Shown: piece by piece, positions 51,615 through 60,449 of the stretch
How positions within the stretch are numbered: position 1 is the first letter of the stretch
Layout of the letters: each line of letters opens with the position of its first letter
From: Gaiellasilicea sp963789355
Lineage (GTDB): Bacteria > Actinomycetota > Thermoleophilia > Gaiellales > Gaiellaceae
Length of the DNA: 64,000 nucleotides
Assembly: GCA_963789355.1 (NCBI GenBank)
Contig: CAWBKK010000002.1
Span: forward strand, 434,001-498,000
Reading direction: 5' to 3'
The notes under the pieces: generated by a model
The model's database searches: none
Seen by the model: only the letters and a program-made list of their open reading frames with translations
What the model was told of the DNA's origin: nothing
Made by a program: the position numbers and the translations under genes

Positions 51615-52475
51615 TCAGGCGTAGGCATCCCTGGCGGCCTTCCAGCGCGGGTCGTCCCAACGGATCAGGTCCGGATCGATCCCGCGCGCAGCCGCGAGGT
51701 CGAGCGTCAGCAGCTGGAAGGGGACGATGTCGACGACGGGGTGGCGCGTCGGCATCAGCGTCACCTCGCAGCCGAGGAGCTCGAGCGCGGCGACCGTTTC
51801 TGCGGCCCGTGCAGCCGCTCGGCCCTCGCCCTCGAGCACGAAGCAGCGGACCTCCTCGTCGATCGCGGCGAGGTGGCCGTGCAGGAGCTCCTCGAGCTGA
51901 TGGGCCTCGGCGGCGACATGGACGCCCTCGCGCAGCTTCAGCGCCGCCTCCTGCGCGGTCGGCCAGTCCCGGCCGGCGCCGGCGATCACGAAGCGCCGGT
52001 GCTTCGAGACCGGTAGCCGCTCGCCGGCGAGCCGTTCGGCGACGGCAGCCGGGAGCCAGGAGATGTCCTCGCCGCGCAGCGCCGCGAGCAGCGCGACGGC
52101 GCACGTGTACGACGCCGTGTGGCAGTAGCTCTCCTCGACCTCGGGCGTCGCGACGATCACTTCCTCGCACACCGACGCGATCGGCCCTTCCGCCTTGCCG
52201 GTGATGAGCCACTTCGGACCGGAGAACGCCTGGGCAGCCTCCAGCGTCAGCGGTGTCGCGCCCTCGTGGCTGATGAGGACGAGCACGTCGGCGTCCGGCG
52301 GCGCGAGCACGGCCTCGAGAGCGTCGATGCCGTTCCCGCTCGTCTGTGCAGCGTGGAACGAGGTTCCACAGCCGACGACTGCGATGCGGCCTGCCGGCAG
52401 CCGCCGGTCAGTGGGCACCTGAGCCAGCCACTCGGGCTGCGCCGCGACAGCTCTCTCCATCTTCTCGCCGGCCAC
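51615..52475 (-). CDS. SIS-domain sugar isomerase-like protein
   Basis: A 286-residue double-SIS protein related to GlmS isomerase and Agas-type deaminases: VVGCGTSFHAAQTSGN, LISHEGATPLTLEAAQ (the Ser-x-x-Gly-x-Thr phosphate loop is altered to SHEGAT) and VIAGAGRDWPTAQEAALKLR in domain two. Start GTG 52475 lies 7 bases after TATAGA, so leaderless; ATG 52460 is the alternative. It is unlike the SIS protein of the amino-sugar operon in sequence and may serve a different sugar phosphate. Confidence 0.78.
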   Translation of the reverse strand: MAGEKMERAVAAQPEWLAQVPTDRRLPAGRIAVVGCGTSFHAAQTSGNGIDALEAVLAPPDADVLVLISHEGATPLTLEAAQAFSGPKWLITGKAEGPIASVCEEVIVATPEVEESYCHTASYTCAVALLAALRGEDISWLPAAVAERLAGERLPVSKHRRFVIAGAGRDWPTAQEAALKLREGVHVAAEAHQLEELLHGHLAAIDEEVRCFVLEGEGRAAARAAETVAALELLGCEVTLMPTRHPVVDIVPFQLLTLDLAAARGIDPDLIRWDDPRWKAARDAYA

Positions 52476-52490
52476 GGGTGCCTCTATACC

Positions 52491-53759
52491 ATGGCCGCGA
52501 TGGGGGTCTTCGAGCGCCACTCGCTGTCGAACGGCCTGCGCGTGCTGACCGCGCCGATGCCTCACGCACAGTCCGTCTCCTGCTTCGTGATGCTCGCGGC
52601 CGGCTCCCGGTACGAGACGGCCGAGACGAACGGGATCGCGCACTTCGCCGAGCACATGTTCTTCAAGGGGACGGAGCGGCGGCCGACGGCTCGAGACATC
52701 GCGGGCGAGATCGACGCGATCGGGGGCGAGTTCAACGCCTTCACGGGCAAGGAGTACACGGGCTACTACGTTCGGTGCGCCGCCGAGACGCGCGACACCG
52801 CGCTCGACGTCCTCGTCGACATGCTCCGCAACTCCCGCTTCGACGCCGGGGAGATCGAGCGCGAGAAGGGCGTGATCATCGAGGAGATGAACATGTACTT
52901 CGACACGCCGCGCGACTTCATCGGCGGCGTCTACGAAACGCTCCTCTACGGCGACCAGCCGCTCGGCTGGGACATCATCGGCCGGAAGGAGACCGTTCGC
53001 GGCGCCACGCAGCAGACGTTCCTCGACTACACGAGAACCTGGTACCGGCCGGAGCGGATGGTCGTCGGGATCGGCGGGCAGCTGGGTGGCGGGCTGTACG
53101 AGAAGCTGGAGGACCTGCTCGGCGACCTCCCGGCGGCCGAGACCGGGGCGGCCGCGCCGTGGCAGCCGAGCTCGAACGGGCGCGTCAAGGTGCACACGAA
53201 GCAATCGGATCAGGCGCATCTCGTCCTCGGCATGCGCAGCCGTCCGCTCGTGGACCCCGACCGGTACGTGCTTCAGCTGCTGGCGACCGTGCTCGGTGGC
53301 GGGATGTCGTCGCGGCTCTTCACCGAGGTGCGCGAGCGGCGCGGGCTCGCCTACTACGTCTTCGGCACGAACCACGCGTACACCGACGCCGGCTCGCTCT
53401 ACGCGCAGTCCGGTGTCGACATCAATCGGATCGACGACGCGGTGACGACGATCGTCGAGCAGTTCCGCCTGCTCGCCGAGGAGCCGGTGCCGGCGGACGA
53501 GCTCGAGAAGGCGCGCAACTTCACCAAGGGCCGCTTCGTGCTGCAGCTCGAGAGCCCGCACGGGATGATCATGTTCGGGATCAGGCGCGAGGTGCTCGAA
53601 GGGCACGCGGAGGAGCCGCAGGCGGTGCTCGACGCGCTCGACGCGGTCACGGCGGAGGACATCCAGCGCGTCGCGCGCGAGCTCGTCGAGGACGGGCCGT
53701 ATCTCGCGGTGATCGGGCCGTTCGACGACCCGGGCCGGTTCGAGCAGCTCCTCGCCTAG
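52491..53759 (+). CDS. M16-family (pitrilysin/processing peptidase-like) zinc protease
   Basis: A 422-residue single-chain M16B peptidase. The inverted zinc motif HxxEH is in GIAHFAEHMFFKGTERR with the distal Glu in EKGVIIEEMNMY. The C-terminal domain has LLATVLGGGMSSRLFTEVRE and RGLAYYVFG, the conserved R/Y substrate loop. ATG 52491 or ATG 52500 could be the start; a TATACC hexamer lies just upstream. It is divergent from the SIS gene over only 15 bases and shares a CTAG stop with the VanY-like gene. Confidence 0.88.
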   Translation: MAAMGVFERHSLSNGLRVLTAPMPHAQSVSCFVMLAAGSRYETAETNGIAHFAEHMFFKGTERRPTARDIAGEIDAIGGEFNAFTGKEYTGYYVRCAAETRDTALDVLVDMLRNSRFDAGEIEREKGVIIEEMNMYFDTPRDFIGGVYETLLYGDQPLGWDIIGRKETVRGATQQTFLDYTRTWYRPERMVVGIGGQLGGGLYEKLEDLLGDLPAAETGAAAPWQPSSNGRVKVHTKQSDQAHLVLGMRSRPLVDPDRYVLQLLATVLGGGMSSRLFTEVRERRGLAYYVFGTNHAYTDAGSLYAQSGVDINRIDDAVTTIVEQFRLLAEEPVPADELEKARNFTKGRFVLQLESPHGMIMFGIRREVLEGHAEEPQAVLDALDAVTAEDIQRVARELVEDGPYLAVIGPFDDPGRFEQLLA

Positions 53760-54388
53760 CGCCCCGTCGTCGAGAAGTGCTGGTAGTCGCCGAACGAGGC
53801 TCCCCACTTCCAGCCCGCCGCGGCGAAGGCGCGCACGAGGACGCCGCCGCGCACCGCCATGCCCTTCCTGTAGCGGCTGCGGTCGAGGAAGGCACGGCCG
53901 GCCGCCGGCGAGACGGTCGAGCCGCGCACGTACGGGTTCTCGACCGGGTTGACGTCGATCGCCTCGCCGTAGGCGTGCAGCGACCAGCGGGAGGTGCCGC
54001 CGACGAAGCGGCAGTTGAAGGCGGACGTATTGTCGGCAGCCATCGAGGCGTCGTCGCTGCCGCGGTACGCGGAGACCGGACGGAGGAGCCGGATCGGGAA
54101 TGCCGCCTCCCAGAGCGTCCGGAAGACCGTGACGAGCCCGGGCGCCAGCCGTCTCGCAACGACGACTCGGCCGACCCGTGGCTTGCCGTCGAACCCCCAG
54201 TAGGAGACCGAGACGGTCCGGAGCTGCGACGGCCCGACGGGGCAGCCCTCGCGGTAGGAGAAGCGGAGGTCGGCCCAGCGGACGGGCTCGACCGTTCCGG
54301 AGAAGGTGGGCGCGGCCGCCCGACCCAGTGAGACAGTCACACCAAGTCCGATCGCGGCGGCCGCGAGCGTCACGAGGGCAACTCGCAT
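53756..54388 (-). CDS. exported D-alanyl-D-alanine carboxypeptidase-like (M15, VanY) protein
   Basis: A 210-residue protein with a signal peptide or anchor (VTLAAAAIGLGVTVSLGRA). The M15 zinc motif is SRWSLHAYGEAIDVNP (H and D ligands), and the final His and catalytic region is WGASFGDYQHFS. It would trim peptidoglycan stem peptides outside the membrane. ATG 54388 is 6 bases after TAGATT, i.e. leaderless. Divergent from an L,D-transpeptidase over 22 bases, so both wall enzymes are probably switched together. Confidence 0.85.
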   Translation of the reverse strand: MRVALVTLAAAAIGLGVTVSLGRAAAPTFSGTVEPVRWADLRFSYREGCPVGPSQLRTVSVSYWGFDGKPRVGRVVVARRLAPGLVTVFRTLWEAAFPIRLLRPVSAYRGSDDASMAADNTSAFNCRFVGGTSRWSLHAYGEAIDVNPVENPYVRGSTVSPAAGRAFLDRSRYRKGMAVRGGVLVRAFAAAGWKWGASFGDYQHFSTTGR

Positions 54389-54410
54389 CGGCTCAATCTA
54401 CTCTGACGTC
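54389..54410. promoter_or_regulatory. 22-base bidirectional promoter with overlapping -10 hexamers
   Basis: On the minus strand TAGATT (54395-54400) precedes the VanY-like ATG by 6 bases; on the plus strand TACTCT (54399-54404) precedes the transpeptidase GTG by 6 bases. The hexamers overlap by two bases, so both start codons would be at or near +1. Confidence 0.6.
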
Positions 54411-55076
54411 GTGGTCGCTCTCGCCGTCCTCGTCTCGACGCTCGCCGCTGCGTGCCCGGCGAATCTCGCCAACGGGCTCGAGACGCCGGCGACCGCGAGG
54501 CAGCTCGTGACCGTCGAGGCGAAGGTGGCGCGGACGACGTATGCGGAGCTGCGCACGTGGCGCCGCGTCAACGGCTGCTGGCTCCCCACCGCCGGCCCCT
54601 ACACCGCGCGACTCGGCAAGAACGGGCTCTCTGCGAGCCGGCGCGAGGGCGACGGCACGACGCCGACCGGCACCTACCGGATCGGCCGCACGATGTACGG
54701 GAACGAGGCGAATCCGGGCGTCCGCTTCCAGTACCGGCGCCTCCGCTGCGGCGACTGGTGGGATGAGGATCCCTCCTCGCCGACCTACAACTCCTTCCAG
54801 CACGTCGCCTGCGGGAAGAGGCCGCCGTTCGGCGGCGGCAGCGAGGGGATGTGGCAGCAGCCGCGGCCGTATCCCTATCTCGCGGTGGTGGAGTACAACA
54901 TGCGCCCGGTCGTCCCAGGCAAGGGCTCCGGGATCTTCCTGCACGCGCAGACCGGCGGGCCGACGATCGGCTGCATCTCGCTGCGGAAGGATCAGCTGCG
55001 CGCGGTCCTCCGGTGGCTCCGCCCGGCCGACGCACCCGTGATCGCGATCGGAACGCGCGCGCAGCTGCGCTCCTAG
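54411..55076 (+). CDS. L,D-transpeptidase (YkuD) family protein
   Basis: A 221-residue exported protein: VVALAVLVSTLAAACPAN is a signal peptide. The catalytic motif is IFLHAQTGGPTIGCISLRKD, with the active Cys in TIGCISL and the preceding His. GTTPTGTYRIGRTMYG is the conserved substrate groove. Four further cysteines suggest disulfides. It would form 3-3 peptidoglycan cross-links. GTG 54411 is chosen for its promoter spacing; the frame is open upstream but that part is antisense to the VanY-like gene. Confidence 0.82.
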   Translation: MVALAVLVSTLAAACPANLANGLETPATARQLVTVEAKVARTTYAELRTWRRVNGCWLPTAGPYTARLGKNGLSASRREGDGTTPTGTYRIGRTMYGNEANPGVRFQYRRLRCGDWWDEDPSSPTYNSFQHVACGKRPPFGGGSEGMWQQPRPYPYLAVVEYNMRPVVPGKGSGIFLHAQTGGPTIGCISLRKDQLRAVLRWLRPADAPVIAIGTRAQLRS

Positions 55077-55507
55077 AGCGTCGCGTAGTCCTTGTCGAAG
55101 TGCTCGCGGTCCTCGGGATCAGCGATCGCGTCGCCGACCTCGCGCGCGAGCCGCTTGTGGCGCTCCGCTGCCGCCGCGTCCCCCGCGACCCGGTGCCCGC
55201 GTGCCAGCGCCTCGTGTGCGAAGGCAACGTCCCAGTCCTCGACCTCACCTCGTCCGCACCAGTCGAGACAACGCTCGGCGTGATAGACGGCCGGCTCGCC
55301 GCGGCCCAGCACTGCGTAGACGCGCGCCAGCTGCCACTCGCCGCGGGCCTGGTGCTTCGCCTCGCCCGAGGCCTGGCTCCAGTGCCAGCGCGACGCGTGC
55401 GCCGCGTTCAGCATCGCGTCGTCCTCGTCGGCTGTCCGCTCCTCCCTCTCGAGCAGCTCCCACGTGTGGTTGAACAGGTCGACTCCGAGCTGCCGGTGAT
55501 CGGTCAC
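55073..55507 (-). CDS. TPR-like protein, function unknown
   Basis: A 144-residue all-helical protein with TPR-like pairs (GEWQLARVYAVLGRGEPAVY and VAFAHEALARGHRVAGDAAA) and many Trp/His residues (ASRWHWSQASGEAKHQARGE). Related to small TPR proteins common in actinobacteria. GTG 55507 is 6 bases after TACAAA, giving a leaderless start; GTG 55510 is the alternative. Shares a CTAG stop with the L,D-transpeptidase. Confidence 0.7.
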   Translation of the reverse strand: MTDHRQLGVDLFNHTWELLEREERTADEDDAMLNAAHASRWHWSQASGEAKHQARGEWQLARVYAVLGRGEPAVYHAERCLDWCGRGEVEDWDVAFAHEALARGHRVAGDAAAAERHKRLAREVGDAIADPEDREHFDKDYATL

Positions 55508-55540
55508 CACGCGTTTGTACCACTGCGTTACGGTTCGTTC

Positions 55541-57067
55541 ATGGGAAACGGCGAGTTCGCCGAGCTCCAGCAGCGGCTGCGCGCACTGTGGCCCTCGGTG
55601 ACGCTGCGCTCGATCGGCGACGTGGAGCGAACGGTGGTCGTCGTCCACTCGATCAGCATGGACGTCCCCGACCAGCTGATCCCCGTCTTCCCGGCGTACG
55701 AGGAGCGCTTTCTCTGCCTCGTGCTCAGCCTGCTTCGCTCCCGCAACTCCCGCGTCATCTACGTCACCTCGCAGCCGATCCTGCCCCGCCTCGTCGACTA
55801 CTACTTCGGTCTCGTCCCGGAGCTGGACACGCCGGAGGCACGCAGCCGGTTCGCCGTCGTCTCGCTCGTCGACGGCCGCAACCTGCCTCTGACGAAGAAG
55901 CTGCTCGCCCGGCCGGGCGCGATCGACCGGATCCGCGCCCTCGTCGCCCAGCCGGAGCTGGCATTCCTGCTCCCGTTCGCGACCTCGGCGGACGAGGTCG
56001 AGCTCGCCGTGCGGCTCGGGATCCCGCTCTACGGCGCCGACCCGCGGCTGGAGTGGCTGGGGACGAAGACCGGCAGCCGGCGCGTCTTCGCCGACGAGGG
56101 CGTCCCACACGCTCGGGGCTTCGACGTCTCGAGCGAGGCCGACGTGCTGCGGGCGCTGCGCGAGCTGAGCGGCACGACCGCGATCGTCAAGCTCGACCGC
56201 GGTGTCAGCGGCCTCGGCAACGCTCTCGTCGACAACGGCCGGGCGCTCGCGGACGGAGCGCTCGCCGAGGCGCTCTCGCTCGAGGACACCGAGGCGGCCG
56301 TCGGCGACTACCTCGCCGCGCTCGCCGATCAGGGCGGGATCGTCGAGGAGCTGATCGAGGGCGAGGACTTCCGCAGCCCGAGCGCGCAGCTGCGGATCAG
56401 CCCGTCCGGCCAGGTCGACATCCTCTCGACCCACGACCAGGTGCTGGGCGGGCCCAATGGGCAGACCTACTTCGGCTGCCGCTTCCCCGCCGACCCCGAG
56501 TACGCCTCGCAGATCGCGAGCGAGGCGCTGAAGGTGGGCCGCCGGCTCGCGCGCGAAGGGGTGATCGGGCGCTGCGCCGTCGACTTCGTCGCCGTTCGGC
56601 AGGCCGGCGGCTGGGCGACGTACGCGATCGAGATCAACCTTCGCTGCGGCGGCACGACCCACCCATTCATGGCGATCTCGACGCTGACCGACGGCATCTA
56701 CGATCCGCTGGCGGGCGAGTTCCGGACCCGGTTCGGCGACGTGAAGCACTACGTCGCGACCGACCACCTCGACGCCCCCGGCTACCAGGCGCTGACGCCC
56801 GACGACCTGCTCGACGTCGTCTCGGAGCGGGCCCTCGGCTGGGATGCCGAGCGCGAGGCGGGGGTGGCGCTCCACATGGTCAGCGCCCTCGCCGTGGCGG
56901 GCCGGATCGGGCTGACGGCGATCGGCGACACGCCGGCCGAGGCGAGCGCGCTCTACCGGGAGCTGAAGCAGACGCTGGACGGGCTGGCCGCCAAAGCGGC
57001 CGGCGTCAGAGCAGACCTGCCGCAGCCAGCACGCGGCGTCCCAGCTGCTTCCCCTCGACGTAGGTGA
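55541..57067 (+). CDS. ATP-grasp peptide ligase, PGM1-like
   Basis: A 508-residue ATP-grasp enzyme: KTGSRRVFADEGVPHARGFD, TAIVKLDRGVSGLGNALVDN for ATP binding, and the Mg site YAIEINLRCGGTTHPFMA. The N-terminal 180 residues and C-terminal 100 residues match what I recall of the PGM1-type ligase from pheganomycin biosynthesis, which joins a carboxylate to a peptide amine. ATG 55541 is 6 bases after TACGGT. Its place among wall enzymes hints at peptide or wall-precursor ligation; substrates unknown. Its end overlaps the next gene by 62 bases. Confidence 0.75.
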   Translation: MGNGEFAELQQRLRALWPSVTLRSIGDVERTVVVVHSISMDVPDQLIPVFPAYEERFLCLVLSLLRSRNSRVIYVTSQPILPRLVDYYFGLVPELDTPEARSRFAVVSLVDGRNLPLTKKLLARPGAIDRIRALVAQPELAFLLPFATSADEVELAVRLGIPLYGADPRLEWLGTKTGSRRVFADEGVPHARGFDVSSEADVLRALRELSGTTAIVKLDRGVSGLGNALVDNGRALADGALAEALSLEDTEAAVGDYLAALADQGGIVEELIEGEDFRSPSAQLRISPSGQVDILSTHDQVLGGPNGQTYFGCRFPADPEYASQIASEALKVGRRLAREGVIGRCAVDFVAVRQAGGWATYAIEINLRCGGTTHPFMAISTLTDGIYDPLAGEFRTRFGDVKHYVATDHLDAPGYQALTPDDLLDVVSERALGWDAEREAGVALHMVSALAVAGRIGLTAIGDTPAEASALYRELKQTLDGLAAKAAGVRADLPQPARGVPAASPRRR

Positions 57068-58091
57068 CCCCGGGCCGGTAGAGCTCGACGACGACGATCG
57101 TCGCGCGGTTGCCGCGGTAGACGATCGTGGCGGACGTGCGCGTGTCGGAGAGCCAGCCGTTCTTCTCCGCCACCGTCGTGCCCCGGAGCCATGGCCGCAG
57201 CAGGCCGGCGTTCTCCCCGACCGGCTGGGCCGACGCGAGCACACGGAGTGCGGCGACGGCCTGCTGACGGCCCAGCCCGAGCAGGCGAAGCGCTCGGGTG
57301 TCGCCGTGCGCGCCGGCATGGAGCCGATGAAGCGCGCGGCCGAGGTCGCGCGCCGTCGTCACGCGCGTGTGCGGGCCGGGCGGCCGGTTCGCAGTGGTGG
57401 CGCGGTACGGGCCGGGATAGGTGCTCGACGTCATCCCGAGCCGCCTCAGCCCGTCCGTGACCGCGCCGTAGCCGAGCTTCGAGAGCAACCGGTTGGCGGC
57501 GAGGTTCGACGACCAGAATCCGATCTGGCGAACGTCGTACCACCAGCGGCTGCGCTCGGGCTCCCGCGAGGCGGCGAGCCCGGCGACGAGCGCGCCGAGC
57601 TTCACGGTCGAAGCGGCCGCGAAGCGCGTCTCCGCCTCGTGGCCGGCGTAGCGGCCGCTGCCGAGGTCGTGCACCCAGATCCCGACGGCGCCTCTCGCCG
57701 AGGCGGCCGCTGCGGCCAGCCGGCGCGCCAGCGTGGCGTCGGGGCGGCGTGGGCCGAAGCCGGCCGCTGCGCCCGGCAGCGGTGCGAGCGGCGCCGTGCT
57801 GCGGAAGCCGTCGTCGCGGTCCAGCGCCTCAGCGCGCCCCACCTGCGCACGACCGCGCGAGAGCAGGTCGGCGCGGAGCGCCCGTCGCTCGGGGCTGACC
57901 GGCCCCGCCGCGACGACTCCCTCGATCAGGTCCCGGCCGGCGTCGTAACGCGCCTGCGCGCCGTCGGGCGTGTTCGCGTACGACGCCTGCGCGGCGGGGA
58001 GGTAGCGGTCCTTCGCGGCAAGCAGCGCATCGTCGCTCGCGCTTGCCGCCACGGGAAGGACGAGGGCGAGCAGGATCGCGAGCCATCGCAT
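57006..58091 (-). CDS. exported serine hydrolase, class A beta-lactamase-like
   Basis: A 361-residue secreted protein: signal MRWLAILLALVLPVAASA, a helical domain to about residue 130, then a penicillin-recognising fold with SxxK in AAASTVKLGALVA, SxN in GFWSSNLAANRLL and a KxG in VAEKNGWLSDTRT (KNG, not KTG). It could be a beta-lactamase or a wall-modifying DD-peptidase-like enzyme. ATG 58091 is 6 bases after TACAAC, so it is favoured over GTG 58097. Divergent from the DrrA-like gene. Confidence 0.82.
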   Translation of the reverse strand: MRWLAILLALVLPVAASASDDALLAAKDRYLPAAQASYANTPDGAQARYDAGRDLIEGVVAAGPVSPERRALRADLLSRGRAQVGRAEALDRDDGFRSTAPLAPLPGAAAGFGPRRPDATLARRLAAAAASARGAVGIWVHDLGSGRYAGHEAETRFAAASTVKLGALVAGLAASREPERSRWWYDVRQIGFWSSNLAANRLLSKLGYGAVTDGLRRLGMTSSTYPGPYRATTANRPPGPHTRVTTARDLGRALHRLHAGAHGDTRALRLLGLGRQQAVAALRVLASAQPVGENAGLLRPWLRGTTVAEKNGWLSDTRTSATIVYRGNRATIVVVELYRPGVTYVEGKQLGRRVLAAAGLL

Positions 58092-58126
58092 GGGCACGTT
58101 GTACCGCGCACGTAGGCTGAGCCAGC

Positions 58127-59104
58127 ATGGCCGCCGTCGAAGCTGAGGGTCTCGTCAAGATCTACCGCTCGCGCAAGAGCGAGGTGCGCGCGCTCGACGG
58201 CGTCGACCTCGAAGTGCAAGAAGGGACGGTGCTCGGCCTGCTCGGTCCGAACGGCGCCGGCAAGACGACGACGGTCCGGATCCTCGCGACGCTGCTGCGA
58301 CCGAACGCCGGCACCGCGCGCGTCGCCGGCTTCGACGTGCTCCGCGAGCCCCAGTCGGTGCGGAAGGCGATCGGCCTCTCCGGCCAGTACGCAGCCGTGG
58401 ACGAGAACCTGACCGGACGCGAGAACCTCTGGATGTTCGGGCGCCTCTACCACCTCTCGAGCGCCGAAGCCCGCACGCGGGCGGACGAGCTGCTCGAGCG
58501 GTTCCAGCTCGGGGACGCTGCCGAGCGGGTCGCGAAGACGTACTCCGGTGGGATGCGCCGGCGGCTCGACCTGGCGGCCGCGCTGATCGGCCGCCCGCGG
58601 ATGCTCTTCCTCGACGAGCCGACGACGGGCCTCGACCCACGCGGGCGGCTGGGGATGTGGGACGTGATCAGGACGCAGGTGCGCGAGGGCGCGACGCTGC
58701 TCCTGACGACCCAGTACCTCGAGGAGGCGGACGAGCTCGCGAACGAGATCGCGGTCGTCGACACGGGCAAGATCATCGCGCGCGGCACGGCCGACCAGCT
58801 GAAGTCGCAGGTCGGCGGCGAGCGGATCGAGGTGGTCTCGCACGACCCGGCCGACCTCCCGCGGGCCGCGCAGCTGCTCGCACCCGCGGGGAACGCCACG
58901 GTCGAGGAGCACTCGCGTCGGATCACGGTCGCGGCCGAGGGCGGTGCTGCTCAGCTCGTGGACGTCGTCCGTCGGCTCGGCGAGGCGGGCGTGCGGATCG
59001 ACGACATCGCCCTCCGCCGGCCGACGCTGGACGACGTCTTTCTCTCGCTCACAGGCCATGCGGCGGAGGAGCTGCCGGTCGACGACGACGAGGCTGCCGC
59101 GTGA
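58127..59104 (+). CDS. DrrA-type ABC exporter ATP-binding protein
   Basis: A 325-residue ATPase of the daunorubicin-resistance type. Walker A GPNGAGKTTTVRIL, Q-loop SGQYAAVDENLTGRENL (typical DrrA form), signature TYSGGMRRRLDLAAAL, Walker B MLFLDEPTTGLDP, H-loop TTQYLEEAD. The C-terminal extension (LRRPTLDDVFLSLTGH) is the DrrA GREEN-like region. ATG 58127, 8 bases after TAGGCT. Pairs with the permease gene, overlapping by 4 bases. Confidence 0.93.
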   Translation: MAAVEAEGLVKIYRSRKSEVRALDGVDLEVQEGTVLGLLGPNGAGKTTTVRILATLLRPNAGTARVAGFDVLREPQSVRKAIGLSGQYAAVDENLTGRENLWMFGRLYHLSSAEARTRADELLERFQLGDAAERVAKTYSGGMRRRLDLAAALIGRPRMLFLDEPTTGLDPRGRLGMWDVIRTQVREGATLLLTTQYLEEADELANEIAVVDTGKIIARGTADQLKSQVGGERIEVVSHDPADLPRAAQLLAPAGNATVEEHSRRITVAAEGGAAQLVDVVRRLGEAGVRIDDIALRRPTLDDVFLSLTGHAAEELPVDDDEAAA

Positions 59105-59895
59105 ACGAGCTCCGTGCCGCCGTCGGCGATGGCGCGATCATGACCTGGCGCAACCTCAAGCGAGTGCCGCGGATCCCCGAGCTGGCGATCTTCGCGATCC
59201 TCCAGTCGATCATGTTCGTGCTCCTCTTCGCGTACGTCTTCGGCGGCGCGATCCCGCTCCCGGGCGGCGGCTCGTACCGCGAGTTCCTGATGCCGGGGAT
59301 CTACATCCAGACACTCGGCTTCGCGTCGATCACGACCGCGATCGCCGTCACCGACGACATGGCGAAGGGCCTGATCGACCGCTTCCGCTCGCTGCCGATG
59401 GCGCGCTCGGCGGTGCTCAGCGGCCGCACCGTCTCGGACGTGATCTACAACGCGGGCATCCTCGTCGTGCTGATGCTCTCCGGCCTCGTCGTCGGCTGGC
59501 GGGTGCACGCGAGCGTCGGCGACTTCCTGCTCGCCGTGGCGCTGATGCTCTTCTTCACGTTCGCGATGGCGTGGATCGGCGTCCTGATCGGCCTGCTCGT
59601 GCCGTCGGTCGAGGTCGGGCAGCAGCTCGGCTTCCTGATCGTCTTCCCGCTCACGTTCCTCTCGAACGCGTTCGTCCCCACCGAGACGCTGCCCGGCTGG
59701 CTGCAGCCGGTGGCGAACTGGAACCCGTTCAGTGCGCTCACCGCGGCGACGCGCGACCTCTTCGGCAACCCGAATCCCTTCACGTCGGGCTTCCCCGGCG
59801 ATCATCCCTTCCTGCTCTCGATCCTGTGGACGGTGGCGCTGCTCGTCGTCTTCGCGCCGTTGGCGGTACGGAAGTACCGCGCGATCGACCGCTAG
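59101..59895 (+). CDS. DrrB-type ABC-2 exporter permease
   Basis: A 264-residue ABC-2 permease with six membrane segments (LAIFAILQSIMFVLLFAYVF; LMLFFTFAMAWIGVLIGLLV; FLIVFPLTFLSNAFVPTETL). Family motif WNPFSALTAATRDLFGNP near the C-terminus. GTG 59101. Together with the ATPase it would export a hydrophobic compound or drug. Shares a CTAG stop with the next, convergent gene. Confidence 0.92.
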   Translation: MNELRAAVGDGAIMTWRNLKRVPRIPELAIFAILQSIMFVLLFAYVFGGAIPLPGGGSYREFLMPGIYIQTLGFASITTAIAVTDDMAKGLIDRFRSLPMARSAVLSGRTVSDVIYNAGILVVLMLSGLVVGWRVHASVGDFLLAVALMLFFTFAMAWIGVLIGLLVPSVEVGQQLGFLIVFPLTFLSNAFVPTETLPGWLQPVANWNPFSALTAATRDLFGNPNPFTSGFPGDHPFLLSILWTVALLVVFAPLAVRKYRAIDR

Positions 59896-60410
59896 GCGCA
59901 GCGGCGGACGATTCCGAACCAGACGAGACTGGTGCGGCCGCCAACCCGGACACGGAGCGGAATGCAGTCGGCTGCTCGACGGAGGAAGAAGCCGCCGGCG
60001 TACGCGTTGCCGCGCGCCGAGTCGTCGCCGCAGCGGGGGAAGCGAAGCGTGTGGAAGACGCCGTGTTGGCCGTTGCCCCACGAGATTGCGACGCGGCTGC
60101 GCCACGCACGCGGCACGGTCACGCTGACGTCGTCGCCACGGCCGCCGCGGACGACGAGGCCCCATTTGCTGAAGTGCGTCCACGGCCTCGACTCGGTCGG
60201 GGATGACTGCGGGATCGTCGCCGGTGGCGCCGAGACGGCATCAAGCACCAGCCGCGCGCGGTACCGCGGGTCGCTGCTGCCCCCGTAGGGGAAGCGGGTC
60301 TCGTCGATCCGCTCGTCGCAGCCGACTGTTCGCTGCTGGGGAGGCGTCGTCGCCGCGAGCTGTGCGAGCCCGCAGCAGGCGCCGAGCGCGAGAGCGAGGA
60401 TGGCGATCAT
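59892..60410 (-). CDS. exported or lipoprotein-like protein, function unknown
   Basis: A 172-residue protein with an N-terminal hydrophobic stretch ILALALGACCGLAQLAA, where a Cys could be lipid-modified (LGAC). The rest is beta-rich, with TVPRAWRSRVAISWGNG and several cysteines. Similar beta-sandwich exported proteins are common in actinobacteria, but I recognise no family. ATG 60410 lies 5 bases after TATTCA. Confidence 0.6.
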   Translation of the reverse strand: MIAILALALGACCGLAQLAATTPPQQRTVGCDERIDETRFPYGGSSDPRYRARLVLDAVSAPPATIPQSSPTESRPWTHFSKWGLVVRGGRGDDVSVTVPRAWRSRVAISWGNGQHGVFHTLRFPRCGDDSARGNAYAGGFFLRRAADCIPLRVRVGGRTSLVWFGIVRRCA

Positions 60411-60449
60411 CGACCTGAATACTCCGGAACGCGCAACACGGTTCCCGGA

